A stretch of DNA of 64,000 bases from Albidovulum sediminicola (GTDB lineage Bacteria > Pseudomonadota > Alphaproteobacteria > Rhodobacterales > Rhodobacteraceae), in NCBI RefSeq assembly GCF_025751575.1, contig NZ_JAOWLA010000005.1, forward strand, positions 167,682 to 231,681, read 5' to 3'. How positions within the stretch are numbered: the first letter of the stretch is position 1; each line of letters starts with the position of its first letter. The notes under the pieces are model-generated. The model made no database searches. It saw nothing but the letters and a program-made list of their open reading frames with translations, and was not told the origin of the DNA. Made by a program: the position numbers and the translations under genes. This document shows positions 46,675 to 56,387 of the stretch, one piece after another.

Positions 46675-47946
46675 CTATCCGTGTAGCTTGCAGTCCGGCC
46701 CGGCACCGCGCTCGTCGATCTGAACCCCGCGCTCGAACCGTTTCAGGTCGAAGGGCGCGATCATGGGCGCGGGCCGGTCGTTTGCGATGAGGTCGGCGAA
46801 CCACCAGCCCGAGGCGGGGCTGGCCTTGAACCCGCCATAGTTCCAGCCGGCATTCAGGTAGAGATTGTCGAGGGGGGTCTTGCAGATGAAATGCGATCCA
46901 TCCATCGACATGTCGACGACCCCCGACCAGTGGCGGAGAAGTTTCACCCGGCCAAGGCAGGGCAGGACCGACATCGCCGCCTCGGCCACGTCCTGCACGA
47001 TTGGCAGGTTGCCGCGTTGGGCATAGGATTTGTACCAGTCCAGATCGCCACCAAAGACCATGCCGCCCTTGTCGGATTGCGAGATGTAGAAATGCGCCCC
47101 ACCCATGCCGAAGACCACGACCTGATCGAGGAGCGGCTTGAGGGGCTCCGAGACGAAGGCCTGTAATTTGTGGCTTTCGATCGGCAGGCGGCCGAGCCCG
47201 GCCATCTGCCACAGAAGCGAGGTGCTGCCTGCGACAGCGAATGCCACCTTGCCGGCAGTGATACGCCCGCGCGATGTCTCCAGCGCGGTGATACGGCCGC
47301 CGCCGCGGGCGATTCCGTCGACCTTGCAGTTCTGGATAATGTCCACGCCCAGTGCATCGGCGGCGCGGGCATAGCCCCAGGCCACCGCATCGTGCCGCGC
47401 GGTGCCAGCGCGTTTCTGCACGGCCGCGCCCATGATCGGGAAGCGAGCATCGGGCGCATAATTCAGATGAGGCACCGCGCGCTTCAGCTTGGACAGATCC
47501 CAGATTTCCGTATCCGGCGTGCCGGTCAGCCGCATCGTATTGTAGTTGCGTGCTGCCGCGTCGATGGCGCCAGGGCTGTGCAACAGCGCGATATGCGAGC
47601 GCTGCGAGAACATCACGTTGTAGTTCAGTTCATGGCTGAGGTTTTCCCAGAGCTGCAGCGAATGCTCGTAGAACTCGCGGTTGCCGGGTTGGGCATAGTT
47701 CGACCGTACGATCGTGGTGTTGCGCCCGGCATTGCCGCCGCCGATCCAGCCCTTCTCCAGAACGGCGATATTCCTCAACCCATGGGCCTTGGCCAGATAA
47801 TAGGCGGTGGCAAGTCCGTGCAGCCCGCCACCGACGATGACCACGTCATAATGGGCCTTCGGTTCCGGGTCGCGCCACTGACGGCTCCAGCCCTTCTGGC
47901 CGGTCATCCCCTGCCAGAAGACATTCCATGCGGTGAAGCGGGTCAT
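46675..47946 (-). CDS. soxB: Sarcosine oxidase beta subunit (copy 2)
   Basis: 423 aa. FAD site VVIVGGGLHGLATAYYLAKA lies near residue 36; the FMN-anchoring region is GTARHDAVAWGYARAAD. The position that is His in copy 1 (GGLLHRRGG) is Gln here (AAVQKRAG), so the His in RHDAV is the better candidate for covalent FMN. The end NAGWNYGGFKASPASGWW is conserved. The gene follows the arylmalonate-decarboxylase-like gene by 4 bases, within one operon. Confidence 0.95.
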   Translation of the reverse strand: MTRFTAWNVFWQGMTGQKGWSRQWRDPEPKAHYDVVIVGGGLHGLATAYYLAKAHGLRNIAVLEKGWIGGGNAGRNTTIVRSNYAQPGNREFYEHSLQLWENLSHELNYNVMFSQRSHIALLHSPGAIDAAARNYNTMRLTGTPDTEIWDLSKLKRAVPHLNYAPDARFPIMGAAVQKRAGTARHDAVAWGYARAADALGVDIIQNCKVDGIARGGGRITALETSRGRITAGKVAFAVAGSTSLLWQMAGLGRLPIESHKLQAFVSEPLKPLLDQVVVFGMGGAHFYISQSDKGGMVFGGDLDWYKSYAQRGNLPIVQDVAEAAMSVLPCLGRVKLLRHWSGVVDMSMDGSHFICKTPLDNLYLNAGWNYGGFKASPASGWWFADLIANDRPAPMIAPFDLKRFERGVQIDERGAGPDCKLHG

Positions 47947-47950
47947 CTGA

Positions 47951-48745
47951 TCAGCAGGTCTTGCGCAGATGCTTGCCGGGATGCCTGAAGATCTCGCCGA
48001 AGCCCTCCAGTTGATCCATGATACCCGCGCGGCGCAGACAGGACCAGAACTGCGCCTGGTTCGAGGTGATCACCGGCTTGCCGGTGATCCGCTCGATCTC
48101 GGCCACCGCGGGAAGCGACCGCACGCCACCGCAACTGAGAAAGATCGCATCGGCATCGGGCCGGTCGATCTCCAGCGCGAACTTCTTCCAGTATTCGGGC
48201 GTGACAAGTCCCATGTCCCAGCCGCTGGCGATATTGAGCCCCTGAATATCAAGGACCTCAAAACCGCGCTCGACCAGGAACTCGGCCTCGGCGGTGTTGA
48301 TGTCGTCGAGATAGGGTGTGCCGACCACCAGTTTCTTGACGCCCAACTCGTTCAGTGCGTCGAGCACCCCCTGCACAAGGCACATCGGCTGCGCCCAGGG
48401 TGCGCCCTTCTTAATCTCGGCCATGACCCGGTCTTCGCCGATCACGATGGAACCCGAGGTGCAGCTGTAGCTGACCACATCCGGCCTCGCCTCGGGCTGG
48501 ATGCGCGAGGCGGCGTCGGCCATATGCTCGATATGCCTGGCGAGGGTTTCGGTCGTCGTATGGTCGTCGGTTTTCAGCCGCGTGACGTAGACGGCAACGC
48601 CTTCCGGCGCCATGTCCCAAAAATCACCCTCTGCTGAAGGGTCGGTGGACATGAGGATGAAACCAAGCTTGGCGCGATGGAAGCGGCCCGCATCCATCTC
48701 GGGCGTGCGGGGCTTGGACGTGATGATCTGACCGGGCTGGAACAT
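47951..48745 (-). CDS. Arylmalonate decarboxylase/maleate isomerase/EutA-like protein
   Basis: 264 aa. Two conserved cysteines typical of the Asp/Glu racemase superfamily are present: Cys95 in SYSCTSGSIVIGEDR and Cys205 in IFLSCGGVRSLP. Both half-sites fit maleate isomerase and arylmalonate decarboxylase relatives, where they protonate and deprotonate a substrate without cofactor. EutA of ectoine breakdown belongs here too. It starts at the stop of the creatinase-like gene (TGATG) and precedes soxB. The substrate cannot be named; isomerisation or racemisation of a product of the upstream hydrolase is plausible. Confidence 0.85.
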   Translation of the reverse strand: MFQPGQIITSKPRTPEMDAGRFHRAKLGFILMSTDPSAEGDFWDMAPEGVAVYVTRLKTDDHTTTETLARHIEHMADAASRIQPEARPDVVSYSCTSGSIVIGEDRVMAEIKKGAPWAQPMCLVQGVLDALNELGVKKLVVGTPYLDDINTAEAEFLVERGFEVLDIQGLNIASGWDMGLVTPEYWKKFALEIDRPDADAIFLSCGGVRSLPAVAEIERITGKPVITSNQAQFWSCLRRAGIMDQLEGFGEIFRHPGKHLRKTC

Positions 48746-49887
48746 CAGAGAATGACCTCCTCAACGGATTTGGGATGACTTGTCAGCGGCTCCCAGCCGC
48801 TGTCGGTGATGATGAAACTGTCGCCGACCTGCGCACGGAATGTGTCGACCGAGACCGAGCCGTCGACCGCCAGCACCATACCTGGTTGGATCACGGTCTT
48901 GTCGCCGGTGACAAGCTGCGGCGCTTCCAGGAAGCTGAAGCCGGTCGCCCGGCCGCAACGGAACGGATACTCGAAACCCGCACCCTGAATGACCTCGGCA
49001 TAGGCTGCATGGACGCTCTCGGCGGTGACACCGGGACGAAGCGCGTCCAAAGCGGCCTTCTGGCTGGCCAGCGCCACCTCATAGACCGCGACCTCATCGG
49101 CGGGCGCATTGCCGATCCAGAAGGTGCGGTCGAAACCCAGCTTGAATCGGTGGAAATTGGTCATGCCGCAAAAGCAGAGGAAGACCGGCTCGCCCCGTCG
49201 CATGATGCGGGTCGAGGCGCGGTGGTGGGTCTTGATGATGTCACTGCCCGAAGCCATGATCTGCAAGAAATGCGTGTTGGGCGACATGTCGGCATCGTCG
49301 TAATGCGCCGCCAGGAGTTCGGCTGCCTTGCGGGTACCGGCTTGCGAGGTGGCGATCGCCACCTCGAATTCCGGCACGCCATCGGCGATCGCCGCGCGCC
49401 CCGCCGCCATCATCGCGGTCGCAACCTGCCCGGCGTGACGCGCGAGTTGCAGTTCCTCGGCCGACTTGATCATCCGCATGTCGTTCAGGATCGGGGTAAC
49501 GCTGGTGAGCCGTTCCGCGCCGACGAGTTCGTCCACATAGGCACGGACGAGTGGCGGCATATGGCCGGGCTCGATCCCGACCCTGACCGCGCCCTTGACG
49601 GCACCAGGCAGTTCCTCGCGCCATTCCTTGCCCATGCCGTCATTCCAAGGCGCGATCCGGTCCACCCGTGCCGCCGCTTTGGCTGAGTTCAGGTCGATCG
49701 TCGGGGTGATCAGAAGCGAAGGGCCATCCTTCGGCACGACAAGAATCGTCGGGCGGCCGAATTCCATGTGCAGATAGTCGTAGTAACCGGTCAGGTAGTA
49801 GACGTTATCGTCATCCGTGATCAGCGCAACATCGATGCCGGCCTGCGCCAGGCGGGTCTGAAAACGGGACAGTCTTTCGGTGAACAT
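48745..49887 (-). CDS. Creatinase-like M24 protein lacking metal ligands
   Basis: 380 aa of pita-bread fold. The second half matches the M24 family but the five metal ligands of aminopeptidase P are absent: the first Asp position reads CFCG and the late Glu sites read AVDG and VGDS. This is the situation in creatinase, whose catalytic His aligns with His221/222 (IKTHHRAS). Creatinase Glu262 and Glu358 correspond here to Asp253 (GFDRTFW) and Asp342. Creatinase-specific EFGRPTILVV and MRMIKSAEE are present. Creatinase splits creatine to sarcosine and urea; direct neighbours here are sarcosine oxidase genes. The Glu-to-Asp changes suggest another substrate. First gene of the seven-gene operon. 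Confidence 0.85.
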   Translation of the reverse strand: MFTERLSRFQTRLAQAGIDVALITDDDNVYYLTGYYDYLHMEFGRPTILVVPKDGPSLLITPTIDLNSAKAAARVDRIAPWNDGMGKEWREELPGAVKGAVRVGIEPGHMPPLVRAYVDELVGAERLTSVTPILNDMRMIKSAEELQLARHAGQVATAMMAAGRAAIADGVPEFEVAIATSQAGTRKAAELLAAHYDDADMSPNTHFLQIMASGSDIIKTHHRASTRIMRRGEPVFLCFCGMTNFHRFKLGFDRTFWIGNAPADEVAVYEVALASQKAALDALRPGVTAESVHAAYAEVIQGAGFEYPFRCGRATGFSFLEAPQLVTGDKTVIQPGMVLAVDGSVSVDTFRAQVGDSFIITDSGWEPLTSHPKSVEEVIL

Positions 49888-50002
49888 TTGGCATCCCCTC
49901 GCGAGTCCGGCCCTTTGCATCGCACGGCAGAAGGGTCGAAGTAATACCTCAGCCTAGGTCCGCCCCGGTGATTTCCAAAGTGACATCTGTTGCGGATTTA
50001 TG

Positions 50003-50017
50003 ATAACCAGGCGTTAT
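50003..50017. promoter_or_regulatory. Inverted repeat over the lysR start
   Basis: ATAAC-N5-GTTAT is a perfect 5-bp dyad; its right arm overlaps the ATG of the LysR gene at 50016. LysR-type regulators often bind such repeats near their own start to repress themselves. No direct proof. Confidence 0.35.
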
Positions 50018-50894
50018 GAAAAACTTTCGCCGCTCCCTGCCTCCGCTCGACTACCTCCTGTTTTTCGAGGCGGTCGCCCGGCATGGCAACTTCACCCGGG
50101 CCGCCGAAGAACTGAATGTCAGCCAAGCGGCGGTCAGCAAGCGGGTGAAGGTGCTGGAAGAGTGGCTGGGCCTGACGCTGGTGCATCGCAGAGGGCGCAA
50201 TATCACCCTGTCACGCAACGGGAAAATGCTTGCCGCAAACGCGACTGAGGCTTTGGATTACCTGAGTTCCGGCTTGCAGCAGATCCGACGGGCACCGGCG
50301 GGCGAACGTCTTTCTCTGGCCGCGAATGTCGCCGTGGCGCAGTATTGGCTGACCCCGCGCATCAACGAATACCTGCTTGGATCGAACGCGGTGCCGGTGA
50401 CGCTGACCGCATCGGACAAGGATGCTGACCTGTTCACGCTCGAGGTCGACGCCATATTCTTTTACGGGTCCGATATTCCCACAGGTTGGGATGGGACGTC
50501 GCTGTTCGAAGAGATCTGGCTGCCTGTCGCAGCGCCTTCTCTGGCCACGTCGATGCGCGGATTCGAGGATGCCATGCTTCTCGATTTCGATAAACTGACA
50601 CCGAAATGGATCAACTGGGGCGACTTTGCCGAACTGACGGGCAATACCGAGATTGCGGCTGCCCCAAAAGTCAACCTTCGGTCTTACGGCAGCGCGCTCG
50701 ACACCGCCCTGCGAGGCAAGGGTGTGGCGCTGGGCTGCCCCGCCGTGCTTCAATTCGAAATCGAAGCCGGTCGCCTCGTTGCCCTGGAGGATTACCAGCT
50801 CTGGACCGGGCGCAGCTATTTCGTGATCTGGCGCATGGGCAGTATGCGCGATCGAACCCGCGCATTACTGGGCGAGGTGGGTATCCGCATTTGA
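50016..50894 (+). CDS. LysR family transcriptional regulator
   Basis: 292 aa. The GcvA-like start RRSLPPLDYLLFFEAVARHG is followed by the helix-turn-helix NFTRAAEELNVSQAAVSKR. The effector domain continues to VGIRI. It is divergent from the creatinase-like/racemase-like/sox/Rieske operon, with a 128-base shared region, so it is the probable regulator of that operon. Its stop lies 12 bases before the end of the ABC ATPase gene, which runs convergently. A dyad overlaps its start. Confidence 0.93.
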   Translation: MKNFRRSLPPLDYLLFFEAVARHGNFTRAAEELNVSQAAVSKRVKVLEEWLGLTLVHRRGRNITLSRNGKMLAANATEALDYLSSGLQQIRRAPAGERLSLAANVAVAQYWLTPRINEYLLGSNAVPVTLTASDKDADLFTLEVDAIFFYGSDIPTGWDGTSLFEEIWLPVAAPSLATSMRGFEDAMLLDFDKLTPKWINWGDFAELTGNTEIAAAPKVNLRSYGSALDTALRGKGVALGCPAVLQFEIEAGRLVALEDYQLWTGRSYFVIWRMGSMRDRTRALLGEVGIRI

Positions 50895-50906
50895 GGCGTA
50901 AAGGCG

Positions 50907-51724
<818 letters not shown>

Positions 51725-51728
<4 letters not shown>

Positions 51729-52390
51729 AGTCCCAGTTTACGGCGGACATAGCTTTCGAACAGCCGGATCAGGCCAGCCGCCGGAAGCGAAACCGCGAGG
51801 AAGATGATGCCCACCAACGTGTAGGGCTCCAGATAGCGGTAGTTTTCCGAGCCGATGGCATTGGCGGCGTGGATAAGCTCGGCGACCCCGATCACCGATA
51901 GCATCGGCGTATCCTTGAAGATGCCGACAAGGTAGTTGCCCATGCCGGCCAGCGCCGGGGGAATGGCCTGCGGGATGATCACGCGCCGGTATTTCTGCGT
52001 CGTGGTCATGTTGAGCGCGGTCGCGGCCTCCCACTGCCCCTTGGCCACGCTTTCGATCCCGCCACGATAGACTTCGGATAGGTAGCAGGAATAGTGCAGA
52101 CCAATCGCGATCATGCCCGAGGCCCAGGGGCTGAGGCGGATGCCGAACTGCGGGCCGACATAGAAGACGAAGAAGATCTGCAGGATCAGCGGGGTGGAGC
52201 GGATGAACTCGACGAATTCCCGCACGATTAGTGTCACCGGCCGGTACGGCGTACGCTGCGCCAGCGCCAGCCCGAGGCCAAGGACGACCGCGATTGCATA
52301 TCCCGCCAGCGCTGCGATCAGCGTATTGCCGGTCGCGTGGATGAGGCGCGGAAGAACTTCCCAGGTGAAGTCCCATTTCCAGTCGAACAT
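51725..52390 (-). CDS. Amino-acid ABC transporter permease, EhuD-like
   Basis: 221 aa of the HisM/GltK type. The conserved EAA loop is in ALNMTTTQKYRRVIIPQAIP with LAGMGNYLVGIFKDTPMLSV after it. About five hydrophobic segments are visible. ATG at 52390 lies 3 bases after the upstream permease stop, and its stop overlaps the ATPase start by 4 bases. Together with the EhuC-like gene it forms the heterodimeric channel. Confidence 0.92.
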
Positions 52391-52393
52391 GTA

Positions 52394-53059
52394 TCAGGCC
52401 TTCCCCAGTTTGCGCGCCATATGGCGCTCCAGCCATCGCATGAAGGGCGTCACCATGAACCGGGAGAGGATGTAGTAGATGATCAGCGCGACGCCAAAGG
52501 TCTGTGCCGACAAGTAGGTGGACGCATTGATCTGCCGCGCCTCGAACATCAGGTCCGCAACCGAGATGAGTGAAACGAGTGCCGTGCCCTTCAGAAGCTC
52601 GATCATCAGGTTGCCCCAGGGCGGCAGCATGTTCACCAGAGCCTGCGGCAGGATGATGCGGCGCATCCGCTTTGCCGGGCTCATGTTGATCGCAAGCGCG
52701 GCCTCCCACTGGCCCTTCGGGACCGACAGGATACCGCCTCGCACCAGTTCGGCGCCATAAGCACCGATATTCAAACCAACCGCCACATAACCCGCGGTGA
52801 ATTTCTCGATCGACAGGCCAAAGAGCGGCAGTACGAAGAATATCCAGTAAAGTTGGACAACGAGGGACGTGCCGCGGAATACTTCAATATATGTGACCGC
52901 TGCGCCGCGCAAAACCGGATTGTGAGACAGCTTCAAAAGGCCCATGCACAGTGATACTGCGACGCCCAGAACGGCCGCGAGCAAGAACTGGGCGATGGTA
53001 ATGCCTGTCCCGGACAGCAATCGCGGCCAGTAGAGGACAAGAAAGTCGAATGTGCTCAT
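52394..53059 (-). CDS. Amino-acid ABC transporter permease, EhuC-like
   Basis: 221 aa. EAA-type loop ALAINMSPAKRMRRIILPQA with MLPPWGNLMIELLKGTALVS follows the pattern of amino-acid permeases; it resembles the other permease but is clearly a separate gene. ATG 53059 (MSTFDFLVLYWP) was chosen as the family start; 14 extra codons upstream have no support. It follows the binding-protein gene after 66 bases. Confidence 0.92.
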   Translation of the reverse strand: MSTFDFLVLYWPRLLSGTGITIAQFLLAAVLGVAVSLCMGLLKLSHNPVLRGAAVTYIEVFRGTSLVVQLYWIFFVLPLFGLSIEKFTAGYVAVGLNIGAYGAELVRGGILSVPKGQWEAALAINMSPAKRMRRIILPQALVNMLPPWGNLMIELLKGTALVSLISVADLMFEARQINASTYLSAQTFGVALIIYYILSRFMVTPFMRWLERHMARKLGKA

Positions 53060-53125
53060 GGGTGCATTCTGTTGCAAACGTCTTGAGGGTCGCGACGACA
53101 CCCCGTCGGGCGTCGCCGCGATTGA

Positions 53126-53974
53126 TCAGCGGTTGGCGCAGACCCACTCTGTGGCCTCGCCTTGCGGTACGTTTACTTCAGTAACGCCGTATTCCTGAAC
53201 CGCCGCAAGCATCTCTTCCGAGCCGACATATCCGGCCAGCGCTGCGTTGAACTCCTTCATGAAGTCCTCGTCCTCGAACCGGAAGCCGACCCCGACCCAG
53301 TTCTTGGTCCAGTCAGGCAGCGCGTTGGGATCGGTGATTTCGAACTTCCCGTCAGACTGCGCGGCAAAGTCCACTGCTTCAAAATACGTCAGTGCCGCAG
53401 CATCTGCGCGTCCAGATTTCATCGCTGCAAGTACCTCTGCCGGCCCGGGCAACTGCATGATCTGGGCGTCATCAAGGCCTTCTTTCCGCGCAGCTTCAAC
53501 TGTGTTGGAGCCTGCGTACATCGCCAGAATGGTATCGCTCTGCGCGAGGACATCCTTATAATTGTTAAGATTTTTCGGATTCCCGGCAGACACCAAGAAC
53601 GCATCGCCCGTGACTATGATCGGTTCGGAGAAGTTGATGTTCTCACAACGGCTGCCGAGGATGTATAGCCCGCCAGTGATGAGGTCGTAGCGGTTCGCCT
53701 GAAGCCCAGGGATAAGGCCGCCCCAATCGGTGACGGAGGTTTCGACGTCGGTGTAACCCATCTTGGCAAGAATACCGAGCGCGATTTCGTTCACGAAACC
53801 CTTGGGGTCCCCCTTCTCGTCCGGATACCCCCAAATCGGAATATTCGAGAAGCCGATGCGGATCGGCTCGCCCGCGGCGATCCGGTCGGTCAGCGGGCCG
53901 GCATTGGCCGAAAGCGCGCTGGACGCGAGCAAACCTCCGGCAATGAAGAGTGCCGTGGTCAATTTGGATGTCAT
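53126..53974 (-). CDS. Periplasmic amino-acid/ectoine-type binding protein, EhuB-like
   Basis: 282 aa with signal peptide MTSKLTTALFIAGGLLASS, cleaved near ANAG. Family traits: GFVNEIALGILAKMGYTDVE, GGLIPGLQANRYDLITGGLY, CENINFSEPI and MQLPGPAEVLAAMKSGRADA. These follow EhuB (ectoine/hydroxyectoine) in order, although the binding residues cannot be checked by eye. GGAGG stands 5 bases before ATG 53974. It opens a four-gene import operon, divergent from an Lrp-type regulator (212-base gap). Confidence 0.9.
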   Translation of the reverse strand: MTSKLTTALFIAGGLLASSALSANAGPLTDRIAAGEPIRIGFSNIPIWGYPDEKGDPKGFVNEIALGILAKMGYTDVETSVTDWGGLIPGLQANRYDLITGGLYILGSRCENINFSEPIIVTGDAFLVSAGNPKNLNNYKDVLAQSDTILAMYAGSNTVEAARKEGLDDAQIMQLPGPAEVLAAMKSGRADAAALTYFEAVDFAAQSDGKFEITDPNALPDWTKNWVGVGFRFEDEDFMKEFNAALAGYVGSEEMLAAVQEYGVTEVNVPQGEATEWVCANR

Positions 53975-54115
53975 GCTTTCCTCCCTAGTGATGCAGATAC
54001 CGGATGCGGAAAACCCAGACGAAGCAAATGCAGCAGCCCCAAGTTCTGACCGCTTCAGCCATTCAGCCTTCCCCACTGATCTCCCACATGAGAGCTTATC
54101 CACTTGACGGGAGGC

Positions 54116-54147
54116 TTTTCGTCAAATTCCCGCGAAATACGATAAAA
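54116..54147. promoter_or_regulatory. Imperfect AT-flanked dyad between importer and Lrp gene
   Basis: TTTTCGT on the left mirrors ACGATAAAA on the right with about 16 bases between, 40 bases before the Lrp start. AT-rich spaced dyads are typical of Lrp/AsnC sites, but the match is not perfect. Confidence 0.3.
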
Positions 54148-54186
54148 AGGGTTGCGCTTACCCGGTCGAATGATCGAAATGCAGCT

Positions 54187-54636
54187 ATGGACGAAAAAGA
54201 CTATGAAATCCTTCGCTTGGTGCAGTCCGATGCCCGTCTGACGGCCGAATCGCTGGGTTCGTCGATCGGGCTGTCGACGCCGGCCGTTCAGAAACGGCTC
54301 AAGCGCCTGCGCGAAACCGGGGTGATCGAGAAGGAAATCGCTGTTCTATCACCCACCAAACTCGGGCGCGAATTGACGGTCATTGTCGAGGTCATGCTGG
54401 AGCGGGAAAGCCGGATGCACCTCGATGCGTTCAAACGGAAGATGCGCAATGCACCCGCCGTACAGCAATGTTATTACACAACCGGCGAAGCCGATTTCAT
54501 CGTGATCTTGGTGGTCAAGGACATCAAGGAATACGAGGCGTTCACCCAAGAGTATTTCTTTGACGAATCCAATGTCAGCCGCTTTACCTCCTCGATCGTA
54601 ATGGATCGCGTGAAGGTGTCGCTCGACATCCTCTAG
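54187..54636 (+). CDS. Lrp/AsnC family transcriptional regulator
   Basis: 149 aa. N-terminal helix-turn-helix: YEILRLVQSDARLTAESLG and STPAVQKRLKRLRETGVIE. The C-terminal RAM/AsnC ligand domain includes VQQCYYTTGEADFIVILVV. Lrp proteins respond to amino acids; in ectoine clusters an AsnC-type regulator controls uptake. Here it is divergent from the EhuABCD-like operon and so is the likely regulator. ATG 54187 gives the normal length; upstream in-frame sequence lacks conservation. IS fragments start 16 bases after its stop. Confidence 0.93.
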   Translation: MDEKDYEILRLVQSDARLTAESLGSSIGLSTPAVQKRLKRLRETGVIEKEIAVLSPTKLGRELTVIVEVMLERESRMHLDAFKRKMRNAPAVQQCYYTTGEADFIVILVVKDIKEYEAFTQEYFFDESNVSRFTSSIVMDRVKVSLDIL

Positions 54637-54651
54637 GTGTTCACTTAACCT

Positions 54652-54854
54652 TCTTGGCTGACGAAAGACATGAGGGTTTCCAGCGGCCGCCGCGCAATGT
54701 TTCGGCATCAGAGATGCGGCCGTTCGGTGTTGTAATGGGCGAGCCAGGCGTCGAGATCGGCCTGCAGCGCCTCGACGCTTTCGTAGAGGTTCTCGCGCAT
54801 CTTCAGCCGGAAGAACACGTCCAGCACGGTGCCTTTGAAACGCTCGACAAAGCC
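54652..54854 (-). pseudogene. IS481-like transposase C-terminal fragment (minus)
   Basis: FVERFKGTVLDVFFRLKMRE, then VEALQADLDAWLAHYNTERP is the C-terminal integrase-core end of an IS481/IS3-type transposase. After ERPHL the frame breaks by one base; RNIARRPLETLMSFVSQEG continues in another frame to the natural end. The rest of the gene is absent. It lies back to back with a second fragment on the other strand. Confidence 0.85.
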
Positions 54855-54856
54855 CT

Positions 54857-55159
54857 ACCATCCGTGGAGTTTGAGGGGCCAGGTCGAGCGGATGAACCGC
54901 GCGATCAAGGAAAGTGAAGCGGATCAGGAAACGATCCGGGGGGGGCGTTTCGTCGCTGAACATCAAACGCTTCCATTGCGACAGCCACGACCAGTTGCGG
55001 ACGCACCTGGCAGATTTCATGGCCGCCTACAACTTCGTCAGGCGCTTCAAGACCCGCAACGGTCTCACGCCCTGCGAATACATCTGCAAGATCTGGACCT
55101 CAGAGCCGGATCGATTCACGCTCCACCCGATCCACCGGATGCCGGGGCTGACCACCTAG
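54857..55159 (+). pseudogene. IS481-like transposase C-terminal fragment (plus)
   Basis: QVERMNRAIKE (54877-54912) and KRFHCDSHDQLRTHLADFMA to the end HPIHRMPGLTT form a second transposase C-terminus. Between them is a short disturbed stretch with a run of eight G and no homology, so the frame is broken. The N-terminal part is absent. With the fragment at 54652 it shows repeated IS activity in the middle of the island. Confidence 0.85.
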
Positions 55160-55211
55160 GTTTGTTTCGTACCCCGGCAGCATCTGCCACCGGGGATTTT
55201 GCAGTCAGGTG

Positions 55212-56387
55212 TCATCCGCCGATGACGGGCAGTTCCTGCGGCGCGCGCGTGGTGAGAAGTTCTGCCCCGCCTGATCGTATCACGATGTTTTCCTCATGGA
55301 CCATCATCAGACCGGCCCCGTAGGACAGCGAAGGTTCCAGCGTCAGCACCATGCCGGCTTCGAGCACCGTTTCGTCAAAAGCAGCATGTGAAGGTTGTTC
55401 GGTCAGCTGAGTGCCGAGCCCATGACCGAGCCGCCCGATGTCACCGCCCGACTTGTACATCTCGGCGATCACTGCAGACATGGCGCGAAAGAGATCGGCG
55501 CAGCTATTGCCAGGTTTCGCCGCCGCTAGCCCAGCCTCGGTCGCACGCCAAAGCGTGTCATGCGCCCGGCGTGCCAGGTCGTCGGCCTTGCCGACGGCCC
55601 AGTTGCGGTCGAAGTCACAGAAATAGCCATCCCAGCTGCAGCCTGTGTCAAGCATCAGTACATCGCCCGCCTGCAGCGGTCGCCGCGAGGGGGGCGAGAT
55701 GACATCGCTATAACCGCCGGGCTCGGACGCGCCGACCACATAGGGCGCGTCATCCGCCCCCTGAGCCAGCGCTTCGCGGCGGAAGGTGCGGAAGACCTCC
55801 TCGAGCGGCATGCCTTCAGCAATGACCTCTGGCACCCGGTCGAATGTGGCCGATCCGATCTCGCAGATGTAGCGCAGCTTTTCGATCTCGGCGGGGGATT
55901 TTACCATGCGCAGGCCCTGTACGAGTCGGGTTGCGTCTGCGATCCCCAGCCCCGGCAGGTTGGCCATCAGGCGTTCCCAGTCGCCAAGGGGCATCCGGAG
56001 CGAGGTTTCGTGCCCCTTCATCAGCCCGATCGTCTCACCCGCCTTCGCGAGCGGCGCGAGGAGATCGGTCAGAAGGCTGATACCGTCATCGCCGGGCTGC
56101 GGGGCGCTCCAGGTGCGGACATCATCCAGCCACGAACGCCGCATCAGGACGGCGCCAATCTCGGGGATCACCGCGATCGGCTTGCCGGCAGCAGGGACAA
56201 ACAGAAACCATGGCCGCGTCGGGCTTTGCCAGAACAAGGTCTGAAAGCCCGAGAAATAGCGCACCTCCGGTTCCGTCATCAAAAGGAGCCCGGCGAGCCC
56301 TGCCTCTGCCATCCGTGCCTGCGCCTTTGCCGTCCGGGCGGCAAACTCCGCCTCGTGGAAACCGCGTTGGGGGGCGTCAGGCCGCAT
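55212..56387 (-). CDS. M24 family metallopeptidase/hydrolase (Xaa-Pro peptidase-like)
   Basis: 391 aa. Unlike the M24 protein at 48745 all metal ligands are kept: two Asp in MLDTGCSWDGYFCDFDRNW, His in GHGLGTQLTEQPSH, Glu in LTLEPSLSYG and Glu in VHEENIVIR. The N-terminal non-catalytic domain is present. It could be a peptidase or, like DoeA/EutD relatives, a ring or amide hydrolase; the EutD motifs around the substrate site are not apparent. It overlaps the PLP enzyme gene by 11 bases and is the last gene of the gntR-M20-PLP-M24 run. Confidence 0.88.
   Translation of the reverse strand: MRPDAPQRGFHEAEFAARTAKAQARMAEAGLAGLLLMTEPEVRYFSGFQTLFWQSPTRPWFLFVPAAGKPIAVIPEIGAVLMRRSWLDDVRTWSAPQPGDDGISLLTDLLAPLAKAGETIGLMKGHETSLRMPLGDWERLMANLPGLGIADATRLVQGLRMVKSPAEIEKLRYICEIGSATFDRVPEVIAEGMPLEEVFRTFRREALAQGADDAPYVVGASEPGGYSDVISPPSRRPLQAGDVLMLDTGCSWDGYFCDFDRNWAVGKADDLARRAHDTLWRATEAGLAAAKPGNSCADLFRAMSAVIAEMYKSGGDIGRLGHGLGTQLTEQPSHAAFDETVLEAGMVLTLEPSLSYGAGLMMVHEENIVIRSGGAELLTTRAPQELPVIGG

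Noticed and set aside
48745..49887. Ordinary Xaa-Pro aminopeptidase
   Set aside because: The five metal ligands are missing and creatinase-specific segments are present.
55212..56387. Ectoine hydrolase DoeA/EutD
   Set aside because: All M24 metal ligands are kept, and the DoeA motifs that I know are not apparent, so a general M24 hydrolase call is safer.
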